From positions 310,001 to 374,000 of the forward strand of contig NZ_JALXXL010000001.1 of NCBI RefSeq assembly GCF_025152525.1: a stretch of DNA of 64,000 nt, written 5' to 3'. Of the stretch, positions 1-7,288 are shown piece after piece (positions within the stretch are counted from its first letter, which is position 1; each line of letters begins with the position of its first letter). The notes under the pieces are model-generated. The model was not told the origin of the DNA. It saw only the letters and a list, made by a program, of their open reading frames with translations, and did no database searches. The translations under genes and the position numbers were made by a program. Origin of the DNA: Corynebacterium sp. p3-SID1056. GTDB taxonomy: Bacteria; Actinomycetota; Actinomycetes; Mycobacteriales; Mycobacteriaceae.

Positions 1-249
1 CTCGCCTTCCGCGGCCTGGACACCGCACGCTCCTTCGGCACCCCCACTGCCGGTTTCGCCTCCGCAAACATGGTCTACGACTTTCCGGATGGCAGCGTGC
101 TCATGCTCACCATCGCTAAGGACAAGGCACGGACCGGCGAGGAGTTCGCCGAGGACCCGATCGAGCCCGATTCCCCAACCGCCACCGCTGACGAAGCCCT
201 CGACGAAGCGAAGGCGTGGCTGCGCGAGCAGCACGACTGCGGGGCGTAG
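1..249 (+). CDS. S41 family peptidase, C-terminal fragment
   Basis: Open from the first base of the window to a TAG stop, so only the last 82 codons are present. The visible part has the closing strand pattern of an S41 (C-terminal processing, tail-specific) protease domain: FRGLDTARSFGTPTAG followed by a hydrophobic segment, where these enzymes carry the G-x-x-T-x-G turn after the catalytic Ser/Lys region. The catalytic residues lie upstream of the window and cannot be checked. The last 30 residues are acidic and alanine rich. It converges with the hipA gene, whose stop is only 15 bp away, so no separate terminator fits between them. Assignment rests on motif resemblance. Confidence 0.7.
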   Translation, partial: LAFRGLDTARSFGTPTAGFASANMVYDFPDGSVLMLTIAKDKARTGEEFAEDPIEPDSPTATADEALDEAKAWLREQHDCGA

Positions 250-264
250 ACGCTTGCGTCCACT

Positions 265-1434
265 TCACCAGTGCGCGCGACGGGCGCGGAGTACCCGCTC
301 CAGATCCCTCGCCCGGCGCGGATCAAAATCGCACGCTCGAATGAGCTGCTGAGCGAGGGTGGCTGTGGCTACGAGTGCCTCGTCAGCCACTCTCCGAATG
401 ACTCGCTCCGGCAAACCCAGCTCAGATGCAAAGGCATTGAACTTCTTGTAACTCAGTCCGGACGTCGAGCCACGAACCGCGAGTGCAAGCGAGGTGTCGC
501 CATATGGGACAGTGCTCGGAATGTCGTAGACGGGGGTGAGCTCAAACCCACGACCTCGATCCATGACAGACAGGTTCTTCGCGTGCAAGTCCCCATTGCC
601 TGAGAGCCACGCAAACGCCAACTGTTGCGCGAGGCCGCGTGCGGCAACCAATGGCGCCGCCACAACGCCCAAGATAGCGTCACACACTTCTTCAAAAGAC
701 ACGTTGTACTTTTCGGCTGGGTAGACGCCAAGAAGTTGCGCAGCATCTTCAACAGGACACTTCTGTGGAAAGTGGCCGTCAAAACGGGAGACAACCAAAC
801 CCGTTCTCCCCTGGCTATCGTGGACGACCTGCGATTCCGCTACGCGGCCGCGGGCCGAAGGCATACTACGAAAGGCTGCCAAGCACGTGCTTTCATTCTC
901 CACGACATTCGGGAATTCTCGTGGGGAGACCTTCAATATTGCGTCGCCCCGAACCGGCAGCGCGAGGCTGCGTGCCGAAGCCTTCTCCTGCACGCCCGCA
1001 AGTGCATGCGCATCGTGTTCCGCGGCCGGATCTAGCAACGCCGTAAAATCACCGTGCCCATCCTGCACGTCTAGGAGCGGTGGGAGCTCCCGTGGGCGCT
1101 GTCCCCACGGGAGCACGCTCACATTGCCGACCGTATTCCCACCAACGGCAAGCAAGAGTGCTAGCTCATCATCCAATGATGCTTTCAGGTTTGCCCGCAA
1201 CGCACTGAGACGTCGTCCCTCGGGCAAAAGCCCGGTGAAGAACGGAGGTAGCGCGCCTGAGGGAGTCGCCACCTCCTTACCCAGCGGCAGCGTCGTCGCG
1301 ACCGCGGAACCTCCCGCTTCCGCGTACCCCTCAACGTAGCTAAACGCATTGACCCCGTCTTGCTTCACAATTCGGGCAGCGAGCGTGTCATTTACCCACA
1401 CCCCGGCAACATCCTGCACGGCGTTCCCCGTCAC
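265..1434 (-). CDS. hipA: HipA-type toxin, serine/threonine kinase
   Basis: 389 aa, GTG start overlapping the stop of the upstream antitoxin gene by 4 bp (GTGA), so translation is coupled. In the HipA family the toxin is a PI3/4-like kinase that phosphorylates a translation factor such as glutamyl-tRNA synthetase and causes growth arrest. Visible features are an N-terminal HipA domain with a G-L-L-P-E-G loop (residues 68-73), a G-G-N-T-V-G-N stretch (98-104), the ATP-binding Lys in ILKVSP (about 168), ENE (179-181), the catalytic loop NGDLHAKN (280-287) and a DFG-like YDI (303-305). All key kinase residues look intact, so the toxin is probably active. The length is near that of other compact HipA proteins. 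The target here is unknown. Confidence 0.9.
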   Translation of the reverse strand: MTGNAVQDVAGVWVNDTLAARIVKQDGVNAFSYVEGYAEAGGSAVATTLPLGKEVATPSGALPPFFTGLLPEGRRLSALRANLKASLDDELALLLAVGGNTVGNVSVLPWGQRPRELPPLLDVQDGHGDFTALLDPAAEHDAHALAGVQEKASARSLALPVRGDAILKVSPREFPNVVENESTCLAAFRSMPSARGRVAESQVVHDSQGRTGLVVSRFDGHFPQKCPVEDAAQLLGVYPAEKYNVSFEEVCDAILGVVAAPLVAARGLAQQLAFAWLSGNGDLHAKNLSVMDRGRGFELTPVYDIPSTVPYGDTSLALAVRGSTSGLSYKKFNAFASELGLPERVIRRVADEALVATATLAQQLIRACDFDPRRARDLERVLRARRAHW

Positions 1435-1655
1435 CGCAGTGCCTCCGGGACGTGCTGCACCGCCGCAAGTTCCAAGCCGAGCACCGCCAGCACCGCCTCG
1501 ACCTTATCCAGTCGCACGGAGGGTTTCCCCTGTTCGAACTCGCGGATGAACCGCTCCGACACCATCGCCAGCTCTGCCACGTCAGCTTGGGTCAGCTGCA
1601 TGGCACGTCGTTGCTCACGAACTTGTGTGGCGATGCATGGGAGGGCGGGCGTCAC
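1431..1655 (-). CDS. hipB: HipB-type antitoxin, XRE-family HTH regulator
   Basis: 74 aa from a GTG at 1655, chosen because GAGAGG (1662-1667) sits 6 nt upstream and the longer ORF from 1739 would translate through an operator palindrome and the promoter. Residues from about 8 to 62 form an XRE/Cro helix-turn-helix (QLTQADVAEL...SERFIREFEQG). In HipBA systems HipB binds and neutralises HipA, and together they repress their own promoter. The gene leads the operon and its stop overlaps the hipA start. Two identical 16-bp palindromes lie just upstream, one over the predicted transcription start and one beyond the -35, consistent with autoregulation. Confidence 0.88.
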   Translation of the reverse strand: MTPALPCIATQVREQRRAMQLTQADVAELAMVSERFIREFEQGKPSVRLDKVEAVLAVLGLELAAVQHVPEALR

Positions 1656-1661
1656 AGGTGG

Positions 1662-1667
1662 CCTCTC
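1662..1667 (-). promoter_or_regulatory. Ribosome binding site deciding the hipB start
   Basis: GAGAGG on the minus strand, 6 nt before the GTG at 1655. No comparable site precedes the upstream ATG at 1739. Confidence 0.6.
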
Positions 1668-1688
1668 AAAAAATCTCAGTACCTTTTT

Positions 1689-1704
1689 CGGCACGATCGT
1701 GCCG
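1689..1704. promoter_or_regulatory. hipBA operator O1, perfect palindrome
   Basis: CGGCACGATCGTGCCG is a perfect 16-bp palindrome. It overlaps the transcription start predicted from the adjacent -10 box, the expected place for an autorepressor site. It is identical to the palindrome at 1750-1765, and the flanking bases (an A/T run on one side, ATACTCC on the minus strand on the other) are also conserved between the copies. Confidence 0.75.
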
Positions 1705-1710
1705 TTTAGG

Positions 1711-1739
1711 AGTATATTTGCACGCCCATCGCGATTCAA
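1711..1739 (-). promoter_or_regulatory. hipBA promoter
   Basis: Minus-strand -35 TTGAAT (1734-1739) and -10 TATACT (1711-1716) are separated by 17 bp. Both are close to the housekeeping consensus. The predicted start near 1704 falls inside operator O1. Confidence 0.7.
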
Positions 1740-1749
1740 GCGGCATTTT

Positions 1750-1765
1750 CGGCACGATCGTGCCG
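1750..1765. promoter_or_regulatory. hipBA operator O2, perfect palindrome
   Basis: Second copy of CGGCACGATCGTGCCG, centred 61 bp from O1 and just upstream of the -35 box. The spacing is close to six helical turns, so two repressor dimers would lie on nearly the same DNA face. Confidence 0.72.
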
Positions 1766-1853
1766 TTTTGGAGTATGCGCCAATACGCAGAAGCCCCGCC
1801 CACCGCGGCCAAGCGTGGCGAAGACGGTGAGCGGGGCGAAAAACGCGCGCGAC

Positions 1854-2198
1854 TTAGTTGAACGAGTCCCCGCAGGCGCAGGAACCGCCGGCGTTCGGGT
1901 TATCGATGGTGAAACCCTGCTGCTCGATGGTGTCGGCAAAATCGATCGTCGCGCCGGTGAGGTACGGCACGCTCATCTTGTCCACCACAAGGCGTACGCC
2001 GCCGACCTCGTCGGCCTTGTCGCCGTCCAAGTCACGGTCGTCGAAGTAGAGCTGGTAGCGCAGGCCTGCGCAGCCGCCCGGCTGCACCGCGATACGCAGC
2101 GACAGGTCGGTGCGGCCCTCTTGGTCCAGCAGTGCCTTCGCCTTCGCGGCGGCGGCCTCGGTCAGGTTCACCCCAGTTGCAGAGGTAGGTGCAGTCAT
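1854..2198 (-). CDS. erpA: A-type iron-sulfur cluster carrier/insertion protein (HesB/IscA/ErpA family)
   Basis: 114 aa, the usual length for this family. The three conserved cysteines are present: one in GGCAGLRY (C43) and two near the C-terminus in SCACGD (C107, C109). These coordinate the [Fe-S] cluster that the protein passes to apo-enzymes in the cytoplasm. Likely clients nearby include the radical-SAM enzyme LipA, but that is inference. AAGGAGAG 6 nt before the ATG supports the start. It occupies the place of Rv2204c in the Mycobacterium order. The gene diverges from the DUF3043 gene. Confidence 0.92.
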   Translation of the reverse strand: MTAPTSATGVNLTEAAAAKAKALLDQEGRTDLSLRIAVQPGGCAGLRYQLYFDDRDLDGDKADEVGGVRLVVDKMSVPYLTGATIDFADTIEQQGFTIDNPNAGGSCACGDSFN

Positions 2199-2361
2199 GG
2201 AAATCTCTCCTTAAATATGTTGCCGGAGTTGGCCCCATCATAGTGCCCACCCGGAAGCGGCGCGCAACCGTCGCCACCCCAGGTGCCGGGTTCACGCTAT
2301 CCAACGCACGACCCCGGTGGCGTATTCCTACTTTCGCGAGCCTGCTTGTAGCCTAGAGGGC

Positions 2362-3063
2362 GTGAAACTCCCCTGGCAGAAATCTGAAGAGCAACCCGAG
2401 CAGCAGGCTGAGGTGGCCGGCGACGTGGCGTCGGCAAGCGAGGCGAAACCCGAGCCCACCTACCCCAAGGGCTACACCCCGCCGAAGGGCCGCCCGACGC
2501 CGAAGCGGCACGAGCAGGAGATCAAGCGCGGCGTCCTGCGCGATCCTGATGCGCTCACGCCGGCGCAGCGCTCCCAGCGCAACAAGGACCTCAAGGCCTC
2601 GATGACTAAAGAGGAGTGGAAGGCCTACAAAAAGGAGCAGCGCGCGGAAAACCGCCGCGCGAACCGCGAGATGCAGGCTCGCATGGATGCGGGCGACGAG
2701 CGCTACCTCATGGACCGCGACAAGGGCGAGGTGCGCCGCTACGTGCGCGATTGGGTCGACGCTCGCCGCTTCTTCAACAACTACGTCATGCCGGTCGCGC
2801 TCGTGCTGCTGCTGGTGATGCTGATCGGCACCTGGCTGCCGCGCGTGGCCACCGCGCTGTCTGCGCTGACCATGGTGTTTATCCTGGCGATCTTCATCGA
2901 AGCCTTCATCATTGGCATCCGCGCGAACAAGGCGGTGCGCGCCAAGTTCCCGGAGACCACCGACACCGGCTTCGGGCTGGGCATGTACGCCTTCTCCCGC
3001 GCGTCCCAGCCGCGTAATTGGCGCTCGCCGAAGCCGCAGGTTGCCATCGGCGCGAAGGTCTAA
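2362..3063 (+). CDS. DUF3043 family membrane protein
   Basis: 233 aa, function unknown. The GTG at 2362 was chosen over an upstream in-frame ATG because it gives the family-like start VKLPWQKSEE, and TAGCCT (2349-2354) lies 7 nt before it, fitting a leaderless transcript. The N-terminal half is hydrophilic and strongly charged (Lys/Arg/Glu). A two-segment membrane hairpin follows at about residues 144-190 (YVMPVALVLLLVMLIGTWL, then a second hydrophobic stretch). The C-terminus is short and basic. The cobT-like gene starts 3 bp after the stop, so the two are co-transcribed. DUF3043 next to cobT is also the order in mycobacteria. Confidence 0.85.
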   Translation: MKLPWQKSEEQPEQQAEVAGDVASASEAKPEPTYPKGYTPPKGRPTPKRHEQEIKRGVLRDPDALTPAQRSQRNKDLKASMTKEEWKAYKKEQRAENRRANREMQARMDAGDERYLMDRDKGEVRRYVRDWVDARRFFNNYVMPVALVLLLVMLIGTWLPRVATALSALTMVFILAIFIEAFIIGIRANKAVRAKFPETTDTGFGLGMYAFSRASQPRNWRSPKPQVAIGAKV

Positions 3064-3066
3064 ACG

Positions 3067-4059
3067 ATGGCTGAAAACCCGCCGCTGTTCCCAGCGATCG
3101 AGCCGCCGGATACGGGCCGCGCCCGCAATGTTTCGCGCTTGCTCGCGCGCTCGGTGTCCGGACGCGCGCTTGGCCGTCTCGGCGATCTTGGCGCGCAGCT
3201 GGCCAGCGTGCAGTCCGGGACGGATCCTGCGCCCTTTGCGCGCCCCCGCGCCGTGATCGTTGCCGCGCACCACGGCATCGCCGAGCGCGGCGTCTCCGCC
3301 TGGGACGTCGAAGCGACACGGCGCCTCCTCGCCCAGCTCGCCGCCGGCGGGGGCCCGGCACACAGCGCGGCGCGGGCGGCGGGTGCCACGGTGCGCGTCG
3401 TCGATGAGTTCGCAACTCCCACCGGGGCGATCGATGTTGCGCCCGCGATGACGGCGACTGCGTGCGCCGACGCCATCACGCGCGGTATGCAGGTCGCCGA
3501 CGAAGAGGTCGATTCCGGCACCGACCTGCTCATTCCCGGCAACGTCGGCGTCGCGGATACGACCGTCGCCGCCGCGGTCTACGGCACGCTCACGCGCACC
3601 GAGCCAGTCGCCGCGATCGGCCGCGGCTCCGGCATCGATGACGAAGTGTGGAAGGTCAAGGTCGCCGCGATCCGCGACGCGATGTTCCGCGCCCGCGGAT
3701 TCGCCGACGACGTCGAGCGGGTGCTCGAGGAAATCTCCGGGCCGGATATGGCCTTCCTCGTGGGCCTCATCGCTCAATCCGCAGTGCGACGCACGCCAGT
3801 GCTTCTCGACGGTGCGCTGCCCGCAGTCGCCGCCTACGCCGCCGAGCGACTCGCCCCAGGCACCAAGCGCTGGTTGATCGCCGCGGGCTTAAGCCCGGAG
3901 CCCGCGCACATCGGCTGCGTACAGGCGCTCGAGCTCACCCCGGTGCTGGCGCTGGATATCACTGCCGGCCAGGCCACGGGCGCACTCGCCGCGCTGCCGC
4001 AGCTCAACATGGCTGCGGAGATGGTCAGCGAGGTGCTCGAGTCGCTTCGCGCAGACTAG
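3067..4059 (+). CDS. cobT: CobT-like protein (nicotinate-nucleotide:dimethylbenzimidazole phosphoribosyltransferase family)
   Basis: 330 aa, the family length, and CobT-like along its whole length. Canonical CobT activates the lower ligand for cobalamin assembly. Several hallmark motifs are altered. The N-terminal T-K-P-P-G-S-L-G-R-L-E is SVSGRALGRLGDL (29-41). A-D-H-G is AAHHG (66-70). G-E-M-G-I-G-N-T-T is GNVGVADTT (158-166). The C-terminal G-E-G-T-G-A, which holds the catalytic Glu (E317 in Salmonella), is GQATGA with Gln302. No cobU or cobS follows. It may have lost or changed activity, or these changes may be normal for the genus. It lies 3 bp after the DUF3043 gene and converges with ilvE. 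Confidence 0.75.
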   Translation: MAENPPLFPAIEPPDTGRARNVSRLLARSVSGRALGRLGDLGAQLASVQSGTDPAPFARPRAVIVAAHHGIAERGVSAWDVEATRRLLAQLAAGGGPAHSAARAAGATVRVVDEFATPTGAIDVAPAMTATACADAITRGMQVADEEVDSGTDLLIPGNVGVADTTVAAAVYGTLTRTEPVAAIGRGSGIDDEVWKVKVAAIRDAMFRARGFADDVERVLEEISGPDMAFLVGLIAQSAVRRTPVLLDGALPAVAAYAAERLAPGTKRWLIAAGLSPEPAHIGCVQALELTPVLALDITAGQATGALAALPQLNMAAEMVSEVLESLRAD

Positions 4060-4066
4060 GCGCTGC

Positions 4067-5173
4067 TTAGGCCTCGACCAGGGTGTAGTTCCAGCCGTGG
4101 GTGTCTTCCACGCTGCCGTCCTGGATACCGCGGAGGCGCTCGCGCAGCGCCATGGTCAGCTCGCCTGCCTCGTTGTTATTGATGGTGAACTCGCCGTCCG
4201 CGCTCTTCACACGCCCAACCGGGGTCAGCACTGCGGCGGTACCGCAGGCAAGGGTCTCGGTGACGGTGCCGTTTTCCACGCCCTCGCGCCAATCCTCGAC
4301 GGTGATCTTGCGCTCCTCGACCTCGAGGCCCATATCCTTGGCAACCTGCAGCAGGGACTTGCGCGTAATGCCGGCAAGCAGTGAGCCGGACAGCGCCGGG
4401 GTGACCAGTTTGGCGCTCTCGCCGGAGCCTTCGACGAACATGAGGTTCATCCCGCCCATCTCTTCGATGTATTTTCGCTCGATGGCGTCCAACCACACGA
4501 CCTGGTCGCAGCCCTTAGCCTCCGCCTCGGCCTGGGCGAGCAGGGAGCCGGCGTAGTTACCGGCAAACTTCGCGTCGCCGGTGCCGCCCGGCGCGGCGCG
4601 GACGTACTCCTTAGACACCCAGACCGAGACCGGCTTGACCCCGCCGGCAAAGTACGCACCCGCCGGGGAGGCGATGACGTAGTAAGTAAAGGAGTGCGAG
4701 GGCTTGACCCCCAGGGTCTTCTCGGTACCGATCATGAAGGGGCGCAGGTACAGCGCCGCCTCGCCACCGGCTTCCGGCACCCACGCCTTGTCCACGTTGA
4801 CCAGCTGGCGCAGCGACTCGATGAACAGGTCCTCCGGCAACTCCGGCATGGCCAAGCGGTGTGCGGAATGCTGCATGCGGGCCGCGTTTTGCTCAGGCCG
4901 GAAGGTGGTGATGCTGCCATCGGCGTGACGGTAGGCCTTCAGCCCTTCAAAGATGGCCTGCCCGTAGTGGAAAACGTTAGTGGCCGGGTCCAGCGTCACC
5001 GGCCCATACGGGCGCACCTGGGCGTTGTGCCAGCCCTCGTCCTCGGTCCACTCGATAGAGACCATGTGGTCGGTGAACTCCTGGCCGAAGGCGGGGTTGG
5101 CCAAAATGGCGTTGCGCTCGGCGTCGGTTGCCGGGTTGGGGTTTTGGCTAATAGCGAAATCTAGGGTTGTCAT
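4067..5173 (-). CDS. ilvE: Branched-chain amino acid aminotransferase
   Basis: 368 aa from the ATG at 5173 ([10 protein letters not shown]), a start typical of actinobacterial IlvE. The longer ORF adds 19 unlikely residues. A class IV PLP aminotransferase that makes leucine, isoleucine and valine from their 2-oxo acids with glutamate. The PLP lysine is in [12 protein letters not shown], and [10 protein letters not shown] and the later [16 protein letters not shown] motif match the family. Converges with the cobT-like gene, leaving 7 bp between stops. It diverges from pepA. Same position as Rv2210c relative to cobT. Confidence 0.95.
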   Translation of the reverse strand: MTTLDFAISQNPNPATDAERNAILANPAFGQEFTDHMVSIEWTEDEGWHNAQVRPYGPVTLDPATNVFHYGQAIFEGLKAYRHADGSITTFRPEQNAARMQHSAHRLAMPELPEDLFIESLRQLVNVDKAWVPEAGGEAALYLRPFMIGTEKTLGVKPSHSFTYYVIASPAGAYFAGGVKPVSVWVSKEYVRAAPGGTGDAKFAGNYAGSLLAQAEAEAKGCDQVVWLDAIERKYIEEMGGMNLMFVEGSGESAKLVTPALSGSLLAGITRKSLLQVAKDMGLEVEERKITVEDWREGVENGTVTETLACGTAAVLTPVGRVKSADGEFTINNNEAGELTMALRERLRGIQDGSVEDTHGWNYTLVEA

Positions 5174-5268
5174 GGGCACTACCCTACTCGCGGCAGAGAC
5201 GCGAATTCCCCGGGTACGCTGAAATGGCACTGGTATTTATTCAGGCTTGTGAAGAAAGGTTTTTATCG

Positions 5269-6744
5269 ATGGCTTTTGATTGCTCGCTTCCCGTTCAAGG
5301 CACGACCGCGTCTGTTGCGCTGGCAGACACTGCGCCGAGTGAGGCGGCACGACTCGTGCCGGTGGCAGCGGGAGAGTCCGGGCCCGAGCTACCCGTGACC
5401 TCGCTGACTACCGAGGGACTGCTCGAGGCGCTGACTGCCGTGGGCGCCACCGGCAAGGCTGGCGAGTGCCACCGCGTCGTTGTCGACGGCACCCTGTATA
5501 TCGCCTTCGGCCTGGGCGCCGCCGATGAGATCGACGACGAGGCAGTGCGCCGCGGCGTCGGTGTCGCGGCCCGCTCGCTGAGCGGCGTGGACACCGCTGC
5601 GGTCAGCGCCGAGTTCGGCGTGGGCCCGGTCGTCGAGGGCCTGCTGTTGGGCAGCTACTCCTACCAGGGTTTCAAGACCGCTGAGGCAGCAGAGCATGCA
5701 CAAGTGAGCACCGAGATCACCGTGGTTGATGCGGATGCGCAGGCCTTCGAAACGGCGCGCACCATCGCTGAGTCCGTCAACCTCGCCCGGGACCTGGTCA
5801 ACACGCCGGCGAACTACCTCTACCCCGCCGCGTACGCCAAGATCATGGAGGAAGTCGGCACCCAGGCCGGCCTCACGGTCGAGGTTTTCGACGAGGACTA
5901 CCTTGCCGAGCACGGCTTCGGCGGCATCACCGCCGTCGGCGGCGGTTCGCAGCGCCCGCCGCGCCTGGTGCACCTCGCCCTCAACCCGGAGGCCGCCGGC
6001 ACGCACACCGCCCTGGTTGGCAAGGGCATCACTTTCGACACCGGCGGCATCTCGCTGAAGCCGGGCGCGAAGATGGAGGACATGATCAGCGATATGGGTG
6101 GCTCAGCCGCGCAGTTCGCCGCGATCGTCGCCGCCGCCCGCCTGGGCATCGACATGCGCATCGACGCCTGGCTGCCGCTGGCGGAGAACATGCCGTCCGG
6201 CGCGGCCACCCGCCCGGGCGATGTCATCACCCACTACGGCGGCTTGACCTCGGAGATCCTCAACACCGATGCGGAGGGCCGCCTCGTGCTTGCCGACGCC
6301 ATCGCGCGCGCCTGCCAGGACACCCCCGACTTCCTCATCGAAACAGCGACCTTGACCGGCGCGCAGCTGGTTGCGCTCGGCTCGCGTACCGCCGGCGTGA
6401 TGGGCTCGGATGCCTTCCGCGACGCTATCGCCGAAACGGGGCGCAGCCTCGGCGAGCCCGCCTGGGCGATGCCGCTGTTGGAAGAGCAGGAAGCGCAGCT
6501 GAAGTCCCCGGTCGCCGACATCCGGAATGTGCACAACGCACGCACCGGCGGCATGATTTTCGCCGGCCTGTACCTGTCGAAGTTTGTCAGCGAGGGCACC
6601 CAGTGGGCCCACGTCGACATCGCCGGCCCGGCGTTTAACACCGATGCGGTCTTCGGCTACACCCCGAAGCGCGCCACCGGCGTGCCGGTGCGCACCATCG
6701 TGGCCACCCTTTCGGCCATCGCCGAGGGCAAGCTCGCCAACTAG
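5269..6744 (+). CDS. pepA: Leucyl aminopeptidase (M17 family)
   Basis: 491 aa from the ATG at 5269, preceded by GAAAGG at 9 nt spacing. Upstream in-frame ATGs lack such a site. A cytosolic hexameric dizinc aminopeptidase that trims N-terminal residues from peptides. The M17 signature NTDAEGRL is at residues 332-339, and the metal and lysine region (KGITFDTGGISLKPG) is about 70 residues before it. The N-terminal third is the variable domain typical of the family. Followed convergently by the small hypothetical gene at 6745, with no gap. Order pepA then E2 is as in mycobacteria. Confidence 0.95.
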   Translation: MAFDCSLPVQGTTASVALADTAPSEAARLVPVAAGESGPELPVTSLTTEGLLEALTAVGATGKAGECHRVVVDGTLYIAFGLGAADEIDDEAVRRGVGVAARSLSGVDTAAVSAEFGVGPVVEGLLLGSYSYQGFKTAEAAEHAQVSTEITVVDADAQAFETARTIAESVNLARDLVNTPANYLYPAAYAKIMEEVGTQAGLTVEVFDEDYLAEHGFGGITAVGGGSQRPPRLVHLALNPEAAGTHTALVGKGITFDTGGISLKPGAKMEDMISDMGGSAAQFAAIVAAARLGIDMRIDAWLPLAENMPSGAATRPGDVITHYGGLTSEILNTDAEGRLVLADAIARACQDTPDFLIETATLTGAQLVALGSRTAGVMGSDAFRDAIAETGRSLGEPAWAMPLLEEQEAQLKSPVADIRNVHNARTGGMIFAGLYLSKFVSEGTQWAHVDIAGPAFNTDAVFGYTPKRATGVPVRTIVATLSAIAEGKLAN

Positions 6745-7149
6745 CTAGCTATACGGGTTCTCGCCGCGCTCGAACTTGGCGCGGCGTTCCCGTTGTTCGG
6801 CCCTTTTACGCAGGATTCTCTCCTGCTCCATTTTCTTGCGCATGCGGTCTGGGTAACCGGTCTCCTCGACGTCGTAAAGCAAAATGCCCAAGAGTCTGGA
6901 GACCTCATCTATGCCTTTGGGGCCGCCGATGCGGCGGCGGGTGTAATTGCCTTGCTCATCGACGAGCACGACCGACATCTCATTGACCATCGTCTCCGGC
7001 TCGATGTAGCCCTCGACAAACTTTCGGCCTTCGACCCACCGCTTTAAGTACTGCGCGTCGTCGGGGCGAATGGTCTCGCCGGGCGCGCGCGGGGGTGTGA
7101 AGCTCGAAGACTGTTTCCGTTTGCCGAAAAGGTTAAACACGCACAACAT
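6745..7149 (-). CDS. Conserved hypothetical protein, charged
   Basis: 134 aa from the ATG at 7149, chosen because AAGGA lies 6 nt before it. A further upstream start would add 16 arginine-rich residues with no ribosome site. I do not recognise the family. The first 30 residues are basic and proline/serine rich. The middle (about 30-90) looks like a small alpha/beta fold (ETMVNEMSVVLVDEQGNY). The last 40 residues are a strongly charged helix (KKMEQERILRKRAEQRERR). No signal peptide or membrane segment. It sits between pepA and the E2 gene and may be a cytosolic accessory protein, but nothing in the sequence gives a role. Confidence 0.7.
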   Translation of the reverse strand: MLCVFNLFGKRKQSSSFTPPRAPGETIRPDDAQYLKRWVEGRKFVEGYIEPETMVNEMSVVLVDEQGNYTRRRIGGPKGIDEVSRLLGILLYDVEETGYPDRMRKKMEQERILRKRAEQRERRAKFERGENPYS

Positions 7150-7288
7150 CTTACGTCCTTTTCTTGCCAACCAAACCCGGGTGCGAACCACGCGCACCCC
7201 AAACGCGACGGGGCGGGCGGAATACAGGTAGCCTGGTTGACTGTATAGCTTCCGTTACAACGTTGAACTGCGAGGAGACTTAGAAAAC

